In this document: piece after piece, positions 28,691 through 40,273 of the stretch
Numbering within the stretch: position 1 is the stretch's first letter
Layout: every line of letters begins with the position of its first letter
NCBI GenBank assembly: GCA_036417435.1
Contig: CM070899.1
Span: forward strand, 149,682,237 to 149,746,236
Direction of reading: 5' to 3'
From: Inia geoffrensis
Taxonomy: Eukaryota > Chordata > Mammalia > Artiodactyla > Iniidae
Length of the DNA: 64,000 nt
Notes under the pieces: generated by a model
What the model was told of the DNA's origin: nothing
The model's database searches: none
What the model saw: the letters and a program-made list of their open reading frames with translations, nothing else
Translations under genes and position numbers: made by a program

Positions 28691-29077
28691 TCTGAGGTGT
28701 ATATTAAGTAAAAATATAAATTAAGGTGCAGAACTGTATGGAAGGTATACTACCATTTGGGTAAAAAATGGGGGAAGGATATAAACAGTGCTCATATATA
28801 CATAAATATCCCTGGACAGATAGTCAAGGAACTGATAACATTTGTTGCCTTCAGAGAGCGTTTGATGGCTGAGGAACAGGAACAGGATGGAGATTTTTCT
28901 TGATATACATAGAAAAAGGCCTGGACAAACACCATTGAACAGACGTTCCCTCTCGGTTGGAAGTGGTACTGAGTGGCAATGATAAAGGGGAACTTTTAAA
29001 GTTATACTCTGTAAACTGAATATATATTCATGCATTAAAAGTATAATTTTTAAAAGATTGTTTTAAGAAATAATGTG

Positions 29078-29375
29078 GGGCTTCCCTGGTCATGCCGTGG
29101 TTGAGAGTCCTCCTGCCAACGCAAGGGACACAAGTTCGAGCCCTGGTCTGGGAGGATCCCACATGCCACAGAGCAACAAAGCCCGTGAGCCACAACTACT
29201 GAGCCTGCACATCTGGAGCCTGTGCTCCGCAACAAGAGAGGCCGCAACAGTGAGAGGCCCGCGCACCACGATGAAGAGTGGCCCCTGCTCACCGCAACTA
29301 GAGAAAGCCTGCGCACAGAAACGAAGACCCAACACAGCCAAAAATAAATAAATTAATTAATTTTTTTAAAAAGAG
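29078..29375 (+). repeat. CHR SINE, intermediate to long form
   Basis: GGGCTTCCCTGGTCATGCC start. The 3' half combines GAGAGGCCGCAACAGTGAGA with the long-form GAAAGCCTGCGCACAG block. Duplication AGAAATAATGTG is at 29066-29077 and 29376-29387. Confidence 0.9.
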
Positions 29376-29387
29376 AGAAATAATGTG

Positions 29388-30960
29388 CCTGCAGTAATAT
29401 TTGCTGCAGACAAGATAGAGGCTAAAATCAGGGGACAAAAGTTTGAGGAGAAACAGATATTAGCATCATCTCAAAGGATCGCTCTAAAGATATTTATCAA
29501 TTACAAAGGGAAAAATAACTTGATAGTGGAGAAACCTGGCAGACACCACTTTAATGAAGTGATCAAGGTTAACATCGCCAGTAATAAGATAACACCACCT
29601 CGTACCCCCTGATATGACACACTGAGAAGAACACAGTATCCCTCCTGTCTTGATAGTCACAGAAGGAGTCCTCACTTCTTTTTGTAGGCCAACTAGGAGG
29701 GTGTGTGTGTGTGTGTGTTTGACATAAATTGCAAACCTTCAGTTCACCCCTGTGTCTCCTGGAGTCAAAAACTCACAAAGGTCATTGAGCCACCGAGCCT
29801 GGAGTAACAAGACATTTTTTACCAAGAGGAAATGGTATTTTATAATGAAATCCTAGCCAAGGCTGCCAGGGGCTAAGGAACACAAACCGATAAAACTAAG
29901 GTCCTTGGAGCACTTAATAAGATTTCTACCTGATGATAGGAAAACAATGATTTTATTGAGATTTCCCCAGGAAACGGGTTTCTCCCCATCTAGCTGAAAG
30001 GCTGAGATCATTTTAGGAATAATCGTGAGCATCAGCAGCAGTCAATTAGCCAGTGCTGGCATCTCCTGTGCATGTTAGTTAACTCATCAATGTCCTTCCC
30101 AAGGGCAGGAGAAGATGAGCGGCTCAGAGGCAAGTCTTGCAGACCTTCCTATCTCAAGAATGCTGAGAACTCACTGGTATCCTCTCAAATGATTTGCCTC
30201 CTAGACAAGCTAACTGATCACTTCTACACACTGCTTTTGGTTGTCGCCTCTGGCATTTTCCACTAACAGGCTCCCCTGATGGATAGCCCAGCAGACTGCC
30301 AAAGGAGTGGTTTATGCTCATGTTAAACCCAGGACCTTCTCACCCCCTCCCTGGGCAAAACGCCTTTGTCTGCACTACTTAGAACACCCTGGGGAAACAT
30401 GAAGGGGAAATTGAGTACCATCTCTTCATCTATAACCTAATTCAAAATTAGTGTGTGCTCTAGTTGTAAATCTCAGATTAAGCGGTTCTTAGCTCATTAT
30501 GTTTTTGCCATTTCATTTTATAACACTAATATCAGCATTAAGCAGAATTTATAGTTTTCAAAGTGCTCTCTTGTGTGTAAGTGTATTTGATGCTCACTAA
30601 AATGCTATTAGAAAAAGAAGGGTCACTAGTTCCGAGTAAAGAGAACCTGTGACACAGAGGTTAAAGGGCTCCCCAAGGTCAAATATCAATTTCTACCATC
30701 AAACAACCTTGTGCAAGGATTGTGTCTACTTGTAAAAATAAATTATTAAATATTTCAAAGATATGTAAAATATAGAAAATATAAAAGCCACGTTATCTCC
30801 CAGTTTTAACAGCTGTTAATGTATTTCCTTCAGATCCTTTTAAAGAAGAAATAAAATGATACAGATACAGTTATCACCACCCCACTTCCCCACTTCCTCT
30901 TTTTCTTGCTAGAAGTCATTGCTGTCCTAAAGTGTTGGTGAAGATATGGGGAAACAGGAA
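29388..30960. other. Intergenic sequence, no gene seen
   Basis: Holds a short GT run (29701-29719) and MIR/L2-like traces near 30640-30690. No other structure was recognised. Confidence 0.45.
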
Positions 30961-30971
30961 TTCTTAGACAG

Positions 30972-31020
30972 ACTATTATAACCAGACTATTATTAACCAG
31001 ACTATTATTAGTCTGGTTAA
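30972..31020 (+). repeat. Short tandem unit ending in a perfect hairpin
   Basis: The unit CCAGACTATTATTA recurs nearly three times. The last copy, TTAACCAGAC (30993-31002), pairs perfectly with GTCTGGTTAA (31011-31020) across an 8-base loop. Confidence 0.8.
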
Positions 31021-31647
31021 TTTTCCAAATTGATGGTTGTGATTGTAAATTGTTATAATTGTTTTAACTTCGTTGCCTTCATGACTAGTCAATTTGGGCA
31101 TCTATCCTAAGTTTATTGGCCATCTGAGTGTCCTTTTCTGTGAATTGCCTGGTTATACCCTTTACTCAATTTTCAATATTTTTATCTTTTTGAACTGATG
31201 TATACAAGTTCTTCAGGGATTCTAGATATTAATTCTTTGTTGATGATATGCTTTCCAAACATCTTTTCCCAGTTTCTAGCTTGATTTTAGCTTAGTTTAT
31301 GTCATTTGCCTCCACTGAAGTTTTAAAGTTTAATGTTATTGAATTTATCTTTTTATTTGTGCTTTTCGCATCTTGTTTAAGAAATCATTCACTGTTCTAA
31401 GGTCATTCTCCTGTACGTTTTCCTTTTTTTTCTATAACTTTTTCACATTTTTGTTTTTAATCCTAAATGTAAATTATTTTTGGATATGATATGAGGTTAG
31501 AAACTAATTTTATTTTATTTTCCTTATAAATGTTTTCATATAGATGTTTCAATTGTCAAACACCCATAGAACAGTTTCCTGTATTATCCATGGGTCTGTT
31601 TCTGGGCTCTCTAGTCAAGTCTGTCAGCATATTTTAACTTCTCTATC

Positions 31648-31684
31648 GCTATTCCATCCAGTACTAATTACTGGATGGAATAGC
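31648..31684 (+). repeat. Perfect 16-bp inverted repeat with 5-base loop
   Basis: GCTATTCCATCCAGTA (31648-31663) is followed after CTAAT by its exact complement TACTGGATGGAATAGC (31669-31684). It lies in antisense L1, where such a palindrome is not expected. Confidence 0.9.
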
Positions 31685-31951
31685 TTTATGATAAACTTTG
31701 ATATTTCATAGGGAAGTCTCCCTCCTTAATCCTCATAATTCTCTTCAGTATTCTTGGCTTTTTGTCTTCATATAAATTTTAAGGTCAGTTTGTTAAGTTC
31801 ACACAAGAAATCCCCTTTTTATTAGAACTGTCATAAATTTATAAACTAAGGAAAATTAACATTGTAATGTTGTTGTCATAATCCACAAATATGCCATGTC
31901 TCTACATTTATTTAGGTCTTCTTTTATGACTTTCAATAAAATTTTAGAATA

Positions 31952-32084
31952 GGGACTTCCCTGGCGGTCCACTGGTTGGGACTCCATGCTTCCACTGCAG
32001 GGGGTAAGGGTTTGATCCCTGGTCAGGGAATTAAGATCCCACATGCCGTGCAGCACGGCCAAATGATTAAAAAATAAAATAAAT
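31952..32084 (+). repeat. Short tRNA-like CHR SINE in L1
   Basis: GGGACTTCCCTGGCGGTCC start and AAATAAAATAAATAAAA-type tail. Flanked by AAAATTTTAGAATA (31938-31951) and a copy with one change (32085-32098). Confidence 0.9.
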
Positions 32085-34351
32085 AAAATGTTAGAATACC
32101 CTCAATAAGTAACACATCATTATTAGATTTATTCCTAGGTACCTAAGAATTTTTCTTGTTATTCTGAATAACTTCATTTATTAAATTACCTTTTTGAGTA
32201 AGGTGTTGCTCAGGAATGCTACTGATTTTTTTAAAATTGAGAAATAGTTCACATATCATAAAATTCACCCTTTTAGGATGTACAATTCAGCGGTTTTTAG
32301 CATATTCACAAGGTTTTGCAATTCCAGAATATTTTCGTCACCACAAAATAAACACTGCACCATTAGCAGTCACTCCCCATTTCCCACTCCCCTTAGTCCC
32401 TGGCAGCCACTAATCTGTTTTTTGTCTCTATGGACTTACCTCCTCTGGAAATAAGTTCGTATTAATATAATCATACAGTATGTGACCTTTTGCATCTGGC
32501 TTCTTTCACTTAGCATAGTTTTTTCCAGATCCGTCCATGCTGTAGCATGTATCAGGACTTTAAATAATATTCTACTATTTGGATAGACCTCATTTGTTTA
32601 TTCATTTAGCAGTTGATGGACATTTGGGTTGCTTCCACTTTTTCTCTGTTATGAATAATGCTGCTATGAACATTTTGTTTACAAGTTTTTATGTGAACAT
32701 GTTTTCAATTACCTTGTGTATGTACCTAAACGTGGAAATGTTGGGTTATATGGTAAATCAAGTTAACATTTTGAAGAACTGCCAAACTGTTTTCTAAAGC
32801 AGCTGCACTATTTTACACTCCCACTAACAATGTATGAGGGTTCCAAAATCTCCGCATCCTTGCCCGCTTTTGTTCTCAAACGCTTTTAAAATTATAGCCA
32901 TCCTAGTGGGTATATCTCATTGTGGCTTTGATTTGCATTTCCCTAATGGCTAATTATGTTGCATATCTTTTTGCTGGCTTGTTGGACATTTATATATCTT
33001 CTTTGGAGAGCTGTATATTCAAATCTTCCACCCATTTTTTAATTGAGTTGTGTTTTTATTATTGAGTTATAAAAGTTCTTTAAGGATCCTAGACCCTTAT
33101 CACATATGTGAACTGCAAATATTTTCCTCCATTCTGTGGGTTATCTTTCCATTTCTTGTTTGCAACACAAACATTTTAAATTTTGATTAAGTTCAATTTA
33201 TCTATTTTTCCTTTGGTTGCTTGAGCTTTAAGTGTCATATTTTAGAAACCTTTGCCTAAGCCACATGGGTATAAGTTCACAGACTCATACCAATGTTTTG
33301 TAGTTTTAGCTCTTACCTTTTCGTCTTTGATCCATTTTGAGTAAATTTTTTATACTGTGTGAGGTTACAAGTTCAAAATCACACTTTTGCATATAGATAT
33401 ACAGTTGTCCCACTACCATTTATTAAAGAGACTCTTCTTTTCACCATTGAATTATCTTGGCACTGTTGTTGAAAATCAATTGACCATATACGTATGGATT
33501 TATTTCTGGACCTCAACTTTATTCCACTGATCTATGTTTATCCTTATGCCAGTACCATGTAGTCTTAATTAGGGTAGTTTTGCAGTAAGTTTTGAAATTG
33601 TGAAGTGTGAGTCCTCCAACTTTGTTCATCTTTTTCAAGAGTGTTTTGGTTATTCTGGGTCCCTTGAATTCCAATGTGACTTTTAGGAACAGCATGTCAA
33701 TTTCTGCAAACACAGCAACAAAAAAGAGCAGCTGGAATTTTGATACAGATTGTGTTGCATCTGTAGATCAATTTATGTATATTGTCATTTTAACAATATT
33801 AAGTCTTCCAATACATGAATATGGGATATTTTCCCACTGATTTAGATGTTTAAATTTCTTGCAGCAATGATTTCTAGTTTTTGAGGTACAAGTCTCACAC
33901 ATCTTTCATTAAATTTATTCCTCACGTTCTATTACTTTTGATGCTATTGCAAGTGGAATTGTTTCCTTAATTTCACTTTTAGATTGTTCATTGCTAGAAA
34001 TAGAACTGATTTTGTATATTGCTAGCCTGCAAACTTGCTGAGTTTGTTTATTAGTTTTAATTGATTTTTGTGGATTCCTTAATAATTTTTCATATAAAAG
34101 ACCATGTTATCTGCAAATAGAGAAATTTACTTCTCCCTTTCTAATCCTTTTATTTCTTTGTCTTGCTGAATAGCCCTGAATAGAAATTCCAGTACAATAT
34201 AGAGTATAAGTGGTGAGACCTTACATCTTCATCTTGTTCCTGATCTAAGGAGGAAAACTCTGTCTTTCACCATTAAGTGTGATGTTAGCTATGAGGTTTT
34301 TTGTTTTTTTGTTTTGTTTTAAGACACCTTTTATCAGTTTGAGGAAGTTCC

Positions 34352-34555
34352 TTTTTTTTTTTTGCCGTACGCAGGCCTCTCAATGTTGTGGCCTCTCCCG
34401 CTGCGGGAGCACAGGCTCCAACGCGCAGGCTCAGCAGCCATGGCTCACGGGCCTAGCCGCTCCGCAGCATGTGGGATCTTCCCGGACCAGGGCACAAACC
34501 TGCGTCCCCTGACTCAGCAGGTGAACTCTCAACCACTGCGCCACCACGGAAGCCC
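34352..34555 (-). repeat. Short-form CHR SINE (minus)
   Basis: T run plus GCCGTACGCAGGCC start and CCACCACGGAAGCCC end. No clear duplication was found. Confidence 0.9.
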
Positions 34556-34873
34556 TTGTCACCTCCATTTTTAAAAAAGTATGTAATGCTATAATGGACA
34601 ATTTTATACATTTAGATTTTCCTGTAATTAAGATTATTTTATTAGAATAGATCCACAGAAAAATTCCTGGCCCAAAAGGAGTGAATATGTTTATGGATCT
34701 TGATACAAGTTGCAAAATTACATTCCCATGAATTTAACCAACTTAAAATCTTCACAAGTTATTAGTGCTCATTTCACCATACGCTCTCCAGCATTGGGAA
34801 GTAGACATTTTAATTTTTTGTTAACATCATATGTGAAAAATAGTATCCCACATTTTCAAAATTTACATTTCTA

Positions 34874-36395
34874 GAAGCCCCAGCCCTGATACGGCAGCAG
34901 GTCTAAATGAGGACTGTCAGTTGTCAGCTTGCAGCTGCAGCCTCAGAATGATTTTCAGGGTGTTGGCGGCCTCCACCATGGAGGCTCTACTGGTGTTTGG
35001 AGCCCGAACCTAGCTCCACAGGTCTGGAGGGCCCCGCTGCCCAAGGACCACTAACCAGCCATGTGGCTGACAAGGTCTTGGTGCTCCGGCCGGGTGTTAG
35101 GCCTGTGCCTCTGAGGTGGGAGAGCTGAGTTCAGGACACTGGTCCACCAGAGACCCTACGGCTCCACGTAATATCAAACGGCAAAAGCTCTCCCAGAGAT
35201 CTCCATCTCAACACTAAGACCCAGCTCCACTCAATGACCAGCAAGCTCCAGTGCTGGACACCCTATGCCAAACAACTAGCAAGACAGGAACACAACCCCA
35301 CCCATTAGCAGAGAGGCTGCTTAAAATCATAATAAGGTCACAGACACCCCAAAACACACCACTGGATGTGGACCCGTTCACCAGAAAGACAAGATCCAGA
35401 CACACCCACCAGAACACAGGCACCAGTCCCCTCCGCCAGGAAACCTACACGACCCACTGAACCAACCTTAGCCACTGGGAGCAGACACCAAAAACAACGG
35501 GAACTACGAACCTGCAGCCTGCGAAAAGGAGACCCCAAACACAGTAAGCTAAGAAAAATGAGAAGACAGAGAAACACACAGCAGATGAGGGAGCAAGGTA
35601 AAAACCCACCAGACCAAACAAATGAAGAGTAAATATGCAGTCTTTCTGAAAAAGAATTCAGAGTAATGATAGTAGAGATGATCCAAAATCTTGGAAATAG
35701 AATGGAGAAAATACAAGAAACATTTAACAAGGACCTACAAGAAATAAAGAGCAAACAAACAATGATGAACAACACAATAAGTGAAATTAAAAATTCTCTA
35801 GAAGGAATTAATAGCAGAATAACTGAGGCAGAAGAATAGATAAGTGACCTGGAAGATAAAATAGTGGAAATAACTACCGCAGACCAGAATAAAGGAAAAA
35901 GAATGAAAAGAATTGATGAAAGTCTCAGAGACCCCTGGGACAACATTAAATGCACCAACATTCGAATTATAGGAGTCCCAGAAGAAGAAGAGAAAAAGAA
36001 AGGGACTGAGAAAATATTTGAAGAGGTTATAGTTGAAAAGTTCTCTAATATGGGAAAGGAAATAGTCAGTCAAGTCCAGGAAACAAAGAGAGTCCCGTAC
36101 AGGATAAACAAGGAGAAACACACCAAGACACATATTAATCAAACTATCAAAAATTAAATACAAAAAAAAAAATATTAAAAGCAGCAAGGGAAAAACAACA
36201 AATAACAACAAAGGAATCCCCATAAGGTTAACAGCTGCTCTTTCAGCAGAAACTCTGCAAGCCAGAAGGGAGTAGCAGGACATAGTGACACATGTGTACT
36301 AGCCACCTGAGAGCATGTGTGTGTGCACACACACAACATTGAAAGGTTACTATTTTAGGTGCAAATAAGTTGAATAAATTTGGGGTCAAAGAAAA
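34874..36395 (+). mobile_element. L1 with 5' region and ORF1 but no ORF2, one complete insertion
   Basis: A perfect 16-bp duplication AAAATTTACATTTCTA (34858-34873 and 36396-36411) flanks a 1.5-kb element. Its first part is GC-rich, L1 5'-UTR-like sequence. An ORF1 relic starts near 35558 (MRRQRN) and includes the ORF1 passage DNIKCTNIRIIGVPE and later IPIRLTAALSAETLQARR, broken by stops. ORF2 is missing: about 100 bases after ORF1 the element ends in a short 3' segment and A8. The ORF1 frame is disrupted, so it is inactive. Confidence 0.85.
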
Positions 36396-36569
36396 AAAAT
36401 TTACATTTCTATATTAAATAAAGCAGAAAAATTTTCCAAATGTTGGTATATTCGTTGTTTTTCCACTTTTGTAAATTGTCTGTTTAATCCTCTTAACCAC
36501 TGAATAAATAATTTTGATGATTCACATAAGGGAGACAATTGGGTCTTTCCAGCAGAAAGAGTACTGATA

Positions 36570-36720
36570 ACTCAAGGTGAATTAAGCAGTTTGACCTCTG
36601 CTTCCTCATCTATAAAATGGGCAGTTTCTAGAATCAAGAGAGATACACCATGTGAAATGCTTGGTGAACTCTCAAGCATTTTAGAAAGGTAATGAATAGA
36701 GAATTAATATTATTACTCTC
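36570..36720 (+). repeat. MIR element
   Basis: Contains CTTCCTCATCTATAAAATGG and the drifted downstream MIR wording. Confidence 0.65.
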
Positions 36721-37115
36721 AATTCATTGACAGCCTAGAGTTCTAAGATTCACAAAGAATGGCTGTAAGAAAAATATGCTGGGTGAAGGGGCAAAATCAG
36801 GCCAAATGATGAGATGTTGGAGGACACCATGTACTACCTAGAAACCTAACAGGTTCCCACCAAGAGACAGATGCAGAATCTTTTCCCAGACCTAATTTTC
36901 CTGAATAAGCTAAAAGTAATCCATATTGGGCAAGATTTGGAGTTGATCTAATACAAAGTTACCTTAGCTTTCAAGGATAATTTCCAGATACTTGGATAGG
37001 AGGGCAAGTACTTATAAATAGAAACCTCTTTCTCCTTAGGGGGAATTCTACTGCTAAGGGGGAGAAAAGATAATCGCCCTTCCCAACTGTTACATATATT
37101 CAAAATGCACATTTA

Positions 37116-37314
37116 GGGCTTCCCTGGTGGCGCAGCGGTTGAGAGTCCGCCTGCCGATGCAGGGAACACGGGTTCATGCCCCGGTCTGGGAAGATCCCAC
37201 ATGCCGCGGAGCGGCTGGGCCCGTGAGCCATGGCCGCTGAGCCTGCACGTCCGGAGCCTGTGCTCCGCAACGGGAGAGGCCACAACAGTGAGAGGCCTGC
37301 GTACCGCAAAAAAA
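37116..37314 (+). repeat. Young short-form CHR SINE
   Basis: GGGCTTCCCTGGTGGCGCAG start, short A tail, perfect 14-bp duplication AAAATGCACATTTA (37102-37115 and 37315-37328). Confidence 0.95.
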
Positions 37315-37328
37315 AAAATGCACATTTA

Positions 37329-38330
37329 ATGACTGTCCCAGTAAGTGTGGCTGTATAAGTGTAAATACCTGAGGCACAGCTATTGATGTATGGCTCCGTT
37401 GTTGATGGTAGTGGGTTTTGCTGGTTTGTTTGTATGTTGATTGTGTTCAGGAGAATTTTTTTTTTTTTTTTTTACAGCTACATTTAAACTGCCAGTCAGA
37501 AAATGTAAAACATTGTTATGTTTAGGTGGTGAGTGATTAAAGTTTTTTTCTTCTCCTTATTTTTCTGTATTTTTATTAATGAGATATTTTAGTCCTTAGA
37601 TTTAGAAATGTAAAGAATGTTCTGTGTGAGCAAATATCTGGGTGATCAATGAAAAACATGATTTTTAAAATGTTTCCAGACACCTGCATATTTTGAAATG
37701 TGAAAATGGAAGGGGGGTGAAAACAGCCTTATTAGCAGGAAATATGCTGCTCTGTGTGGTCTGGTTGTGGGTAGCACAGATGTCTGTGTGTCAGTCAAAG
37801 CTCTGGACCTGCAGGGCACCAGCCAGCCAGTAGTGAAGCAAAAATTTCAGCTTGAGTGAAGCCATTATCAGTTCCTGTCAAACACAGGAGGGCAGAAAAC
37901 TCACATGAGTGCAGGGCCTGACAGATGACAGTAATGAAGTGAGCATGTGAGGTGGGGACAAAAATATTTCACTTTCCTCTCTACTACTAAAAAAAAGAAA
38001 AGATAAGGTTGGTGATAAATGGCCTTGGTGACACTGACAAAAAGGAGAGGTGGGCCTAGGTTGGACAGGACCCCAGCCCTTCCTATGGGGTCAGTGCTTT
38101 TTGGCGTGCACAATGCCAGCTCCCGTGTTCAAGAGACACAGAAATCCCAGATTTCTGTGCAAACAGTTTCGATCTTGAAGACAAGTACTTCAAATATTTT
38201 AAATTCTGTAAGAGCCCAGTAAACACTTTTGTGCCCCATCTGGCACCCTCGGCCACCAGTTCGTGAACCCTAGATCCATGGGTTTTTCTCCGTTGGTTTG
38301 GCTGTTTTCTGAAGCAAAAGGGTAAGGTTG
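37329..38330. other. Intergenic sequence left of the unassigned CpG island
   Basis: AT-rich with a T18 run near 37457. No repeat family, exon or RNA gene was recognised. Confidence 0.45.
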
Positions 38331-38844
38331 GAGTCTCGGTTTACCCTCGTGTACAGGCGAGGATTGGGGCAGGTGGTTCTGTGCCGGCGCTGCCTGGGTG
38401 CGCTCACGCAGGGATGCGCGTGCCTGAAGAGTTGGTGAGAAGGGTGAGCGTTTGCATACTTGAATTCGGGGAGAACTAGTCTGCGTGTGATCAGGCGATC
38501 TGGGTCTGATCTGCCAAGGCGCGGCGATTTGGGGGAAGTGGGGTTATAGGAATTGTCCCTGTGGAAATGAAGCTTTCTGCGGGATCGCCCTTTGGGAGTA
38601 TCCTTGGAGTTCGAGGGCCCCTCTCCTGCCCTGCTCAGCTGCGGCAGTGGGACAAAGACCAGGACAGACAGGTGGACCCGGGTCTAGCTCTAGTGCTTGT
38701 CCCGTGAGAGTAAAGCTGGCTTGGGCACTTATGCGGGACCCTACTCCAGCATTCAACCCCGGAGGGGCTCGGGATCCCGGAGCCCAACCGCTCCGGAGGA
38801 GACAGGAAAGGCGGTGAGCTCCTGGCCCGCCGCCCTCCACGGGC

Positions 38845-38858
38845 TGTTGCTATGGCCA
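38845..38858 (+). promoter_or_regulatory. RFX X-box-like site
   Basis: GTTGCTATGGCCAC fits the RFX consensus except for one position. It lies 68 bp upstream of the CRE in the CpG island. Confidence 0.3.
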
Positions 38859-38925
38859 CAGGGGACTTTTGATGTGAAGTGCGGTGACCCCCCCCCCCAC
38901 TTACCTTCTCTGCCTGCCTTCTGGA

Positions 38926-38933
38926 TGACGTCA
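38926..38933. promoter_or_regulatory. Full cAMP-response element
   Basis: TGACGTCA, extended to the 10-bp palindrome ATGACGTCAT, in the CpG island. This is the full-length CREB/ATF consensus, and CpG-island location is where functional sites usually lie. Confidence 0.6.
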
Positions 38934-40247
38934 TGGACGCCCGCGGCCCTGACAGGCCACCTGTGGGTTGGTCTCGCTTTAAAGCAGCTGTTCTCCACCG
39001 GCCCCCGCAGCCGCAGCGACTTGTGTCATAACCAAGAGGACCATGCCGGGACTCTGGACCTGCCTCTCGCCCTGGCGGAGCGGCCACTGCTCCAGACAGT
39101 ACTGATTACCCGAGAAAGGCAAGTATTCAAGGGATGCTTCACAAATTATCTTCCTCAAAGCCCAACATCCTCTCCGCCCCTCCCCCTTGCCCCTGATCTG
39201 CAGCTCTTGGGGGGAGAAGGGACGACCAGCGGCGGCGTGGTGGCTGTGGGGCTTTCTTACAGAAAGAAGTGGAGAGCAGCGGTCTTTCTCCCTGGCCGTG
39301 GAAACCCATGCCAGGTAAAGTCCCGACCAGGGTCCCCCGTCCGATTCTCTGTCCCAGGTCGAGGGCTCGGGATTGGAAGAACAGCCGACTGGAACTGAGT
39401 GAGATTCGCGAGGCTGAGTCTGGGGCTGCTTCGGAAGGCCGGAGGAGGGGGCAGTCGGGCTTGGCATCTGCTAAAGGCGCCGAGCCTGCCGCCAAATTCA
39501 CGAAGAGGAGGGAAGACGGTGAGGGCGCCTGGAAAGTGGGAAGCGGCTCCTAAGCCCGGCACCCGAGAGCTCCTGACGAGGTGCTCGACTAGCTCGAGTT
39601 GTGGGGACATCTAGCTCTCGGACCCACTCTCGGGTCGACGCCGAAACCCGGTTTGCCGTTTGTCTGGCTCGGTCCAGCACCCCGTCGGAGATGGGCAGCA
39701 CCACAGCCTCTGGAATGGGCGCTCTCCGGCCCCAGCCTCCCCAAGCCCACCGCCGCCGCCTGGTCTCCAGCGCTGCTCGCCCTTCAGATTCCGGATGCAG
39801 CGGACCTGTTGCGTGCAGAAAAGCGGCGGGGTGAGGTGTTCCAGGCCTCTCCTCCCTGCCTTGCCCGCCACGGCCCGCCACAAGATCTGAGCGCCGGGAG
39901 TCCCGGGACTTTGCCTGCAGTCTCCCAGAGAGCCCAATGCTGAAACAGAAAATGGGAGAACTGCCGGGAGGCAACCGGGTAGCCATCCCACTGCAAAGGG
40001 CTCTTCGTACCCGCTGCGATTGCGGCAAATAATCCCACTAACCCGGAGAGGGAAACGGAGAGGCGCGGGGGATTGAGCCCGGGAGGGAGTCGGGTCCGCT
40101 GAAAAAGCGCACCTGGTGCAGACACGTCCGAGTCTCGCCTTTGAACCCGGCGGACGGAGTGCCTGCACTTCAGCTCCCTGCCTCGGGGTTAGAACCGTGT
40201 TGCTCAAGGTCCCCAGAACCCCTCCACAGCGAGTCCGAAGCTCCAGC

Positions 40248-40273
40248 TTCAGCACCAGACGCTGGACAGCGCC
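40248..40273 (+). promoter_or_regulatory. Split RE1/NRSE (REST site) with 16-bp half-site spacing
   Basis: TTCAGCACC and GGACAGCGCC each match the canonical RE1 halves at every base. A 7-base gap replaces the canonical 2, giving the half-site spacing of 16 that is known for non-canonical REST sites (16-19). It lies about 100 bp upstream of a GTGAGA donor in the CpG island. REST silences neuronal and endocrine genes outside those tissues. Confidence 0.65.

Larger units (their letters stand above)
31075..34350 (-). mobile_element. Antisense L1M/HAL1 cluster
   Basis: Read on the plus strand it shows complements of L1 3' UTR and ORF2 ends. Markers include AATAATGCTGCTATGAACAT, GGCTTCTTTCACTTAGCATA and AGGTTACAAGTTCAAAATC. 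At least two elements are present, one before and one after the SINE at 31952-32084. None is open. Confidence 0.75.

Noticed and set aside
31648..31684. Hairpin as a possible microRNA
   Set aside because: The 16-bp stem and 5-base loop are too short for a miRNA precursor, and it lies in L1.
35338..35961. 207-codon minus-strand open frame
   Set aside because: It is the antisense of the L1 ORF1 relic, and its hydrophobic look comes from complementing an A-rich strand.
38697..39398. 233-codon open frame in the CpG island
   Set aside because: Open frames of similar size overlap it on the opposite strand. The translation is proline-, serine- and arginine-rich with no domain, as expected from GC-rich sequence.
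39694..39714. RE1-like left half in GCAGCACCACAGCC
   Set aside because: Only the central CAGCACCAC part matches and no right half follows at any known spacing.
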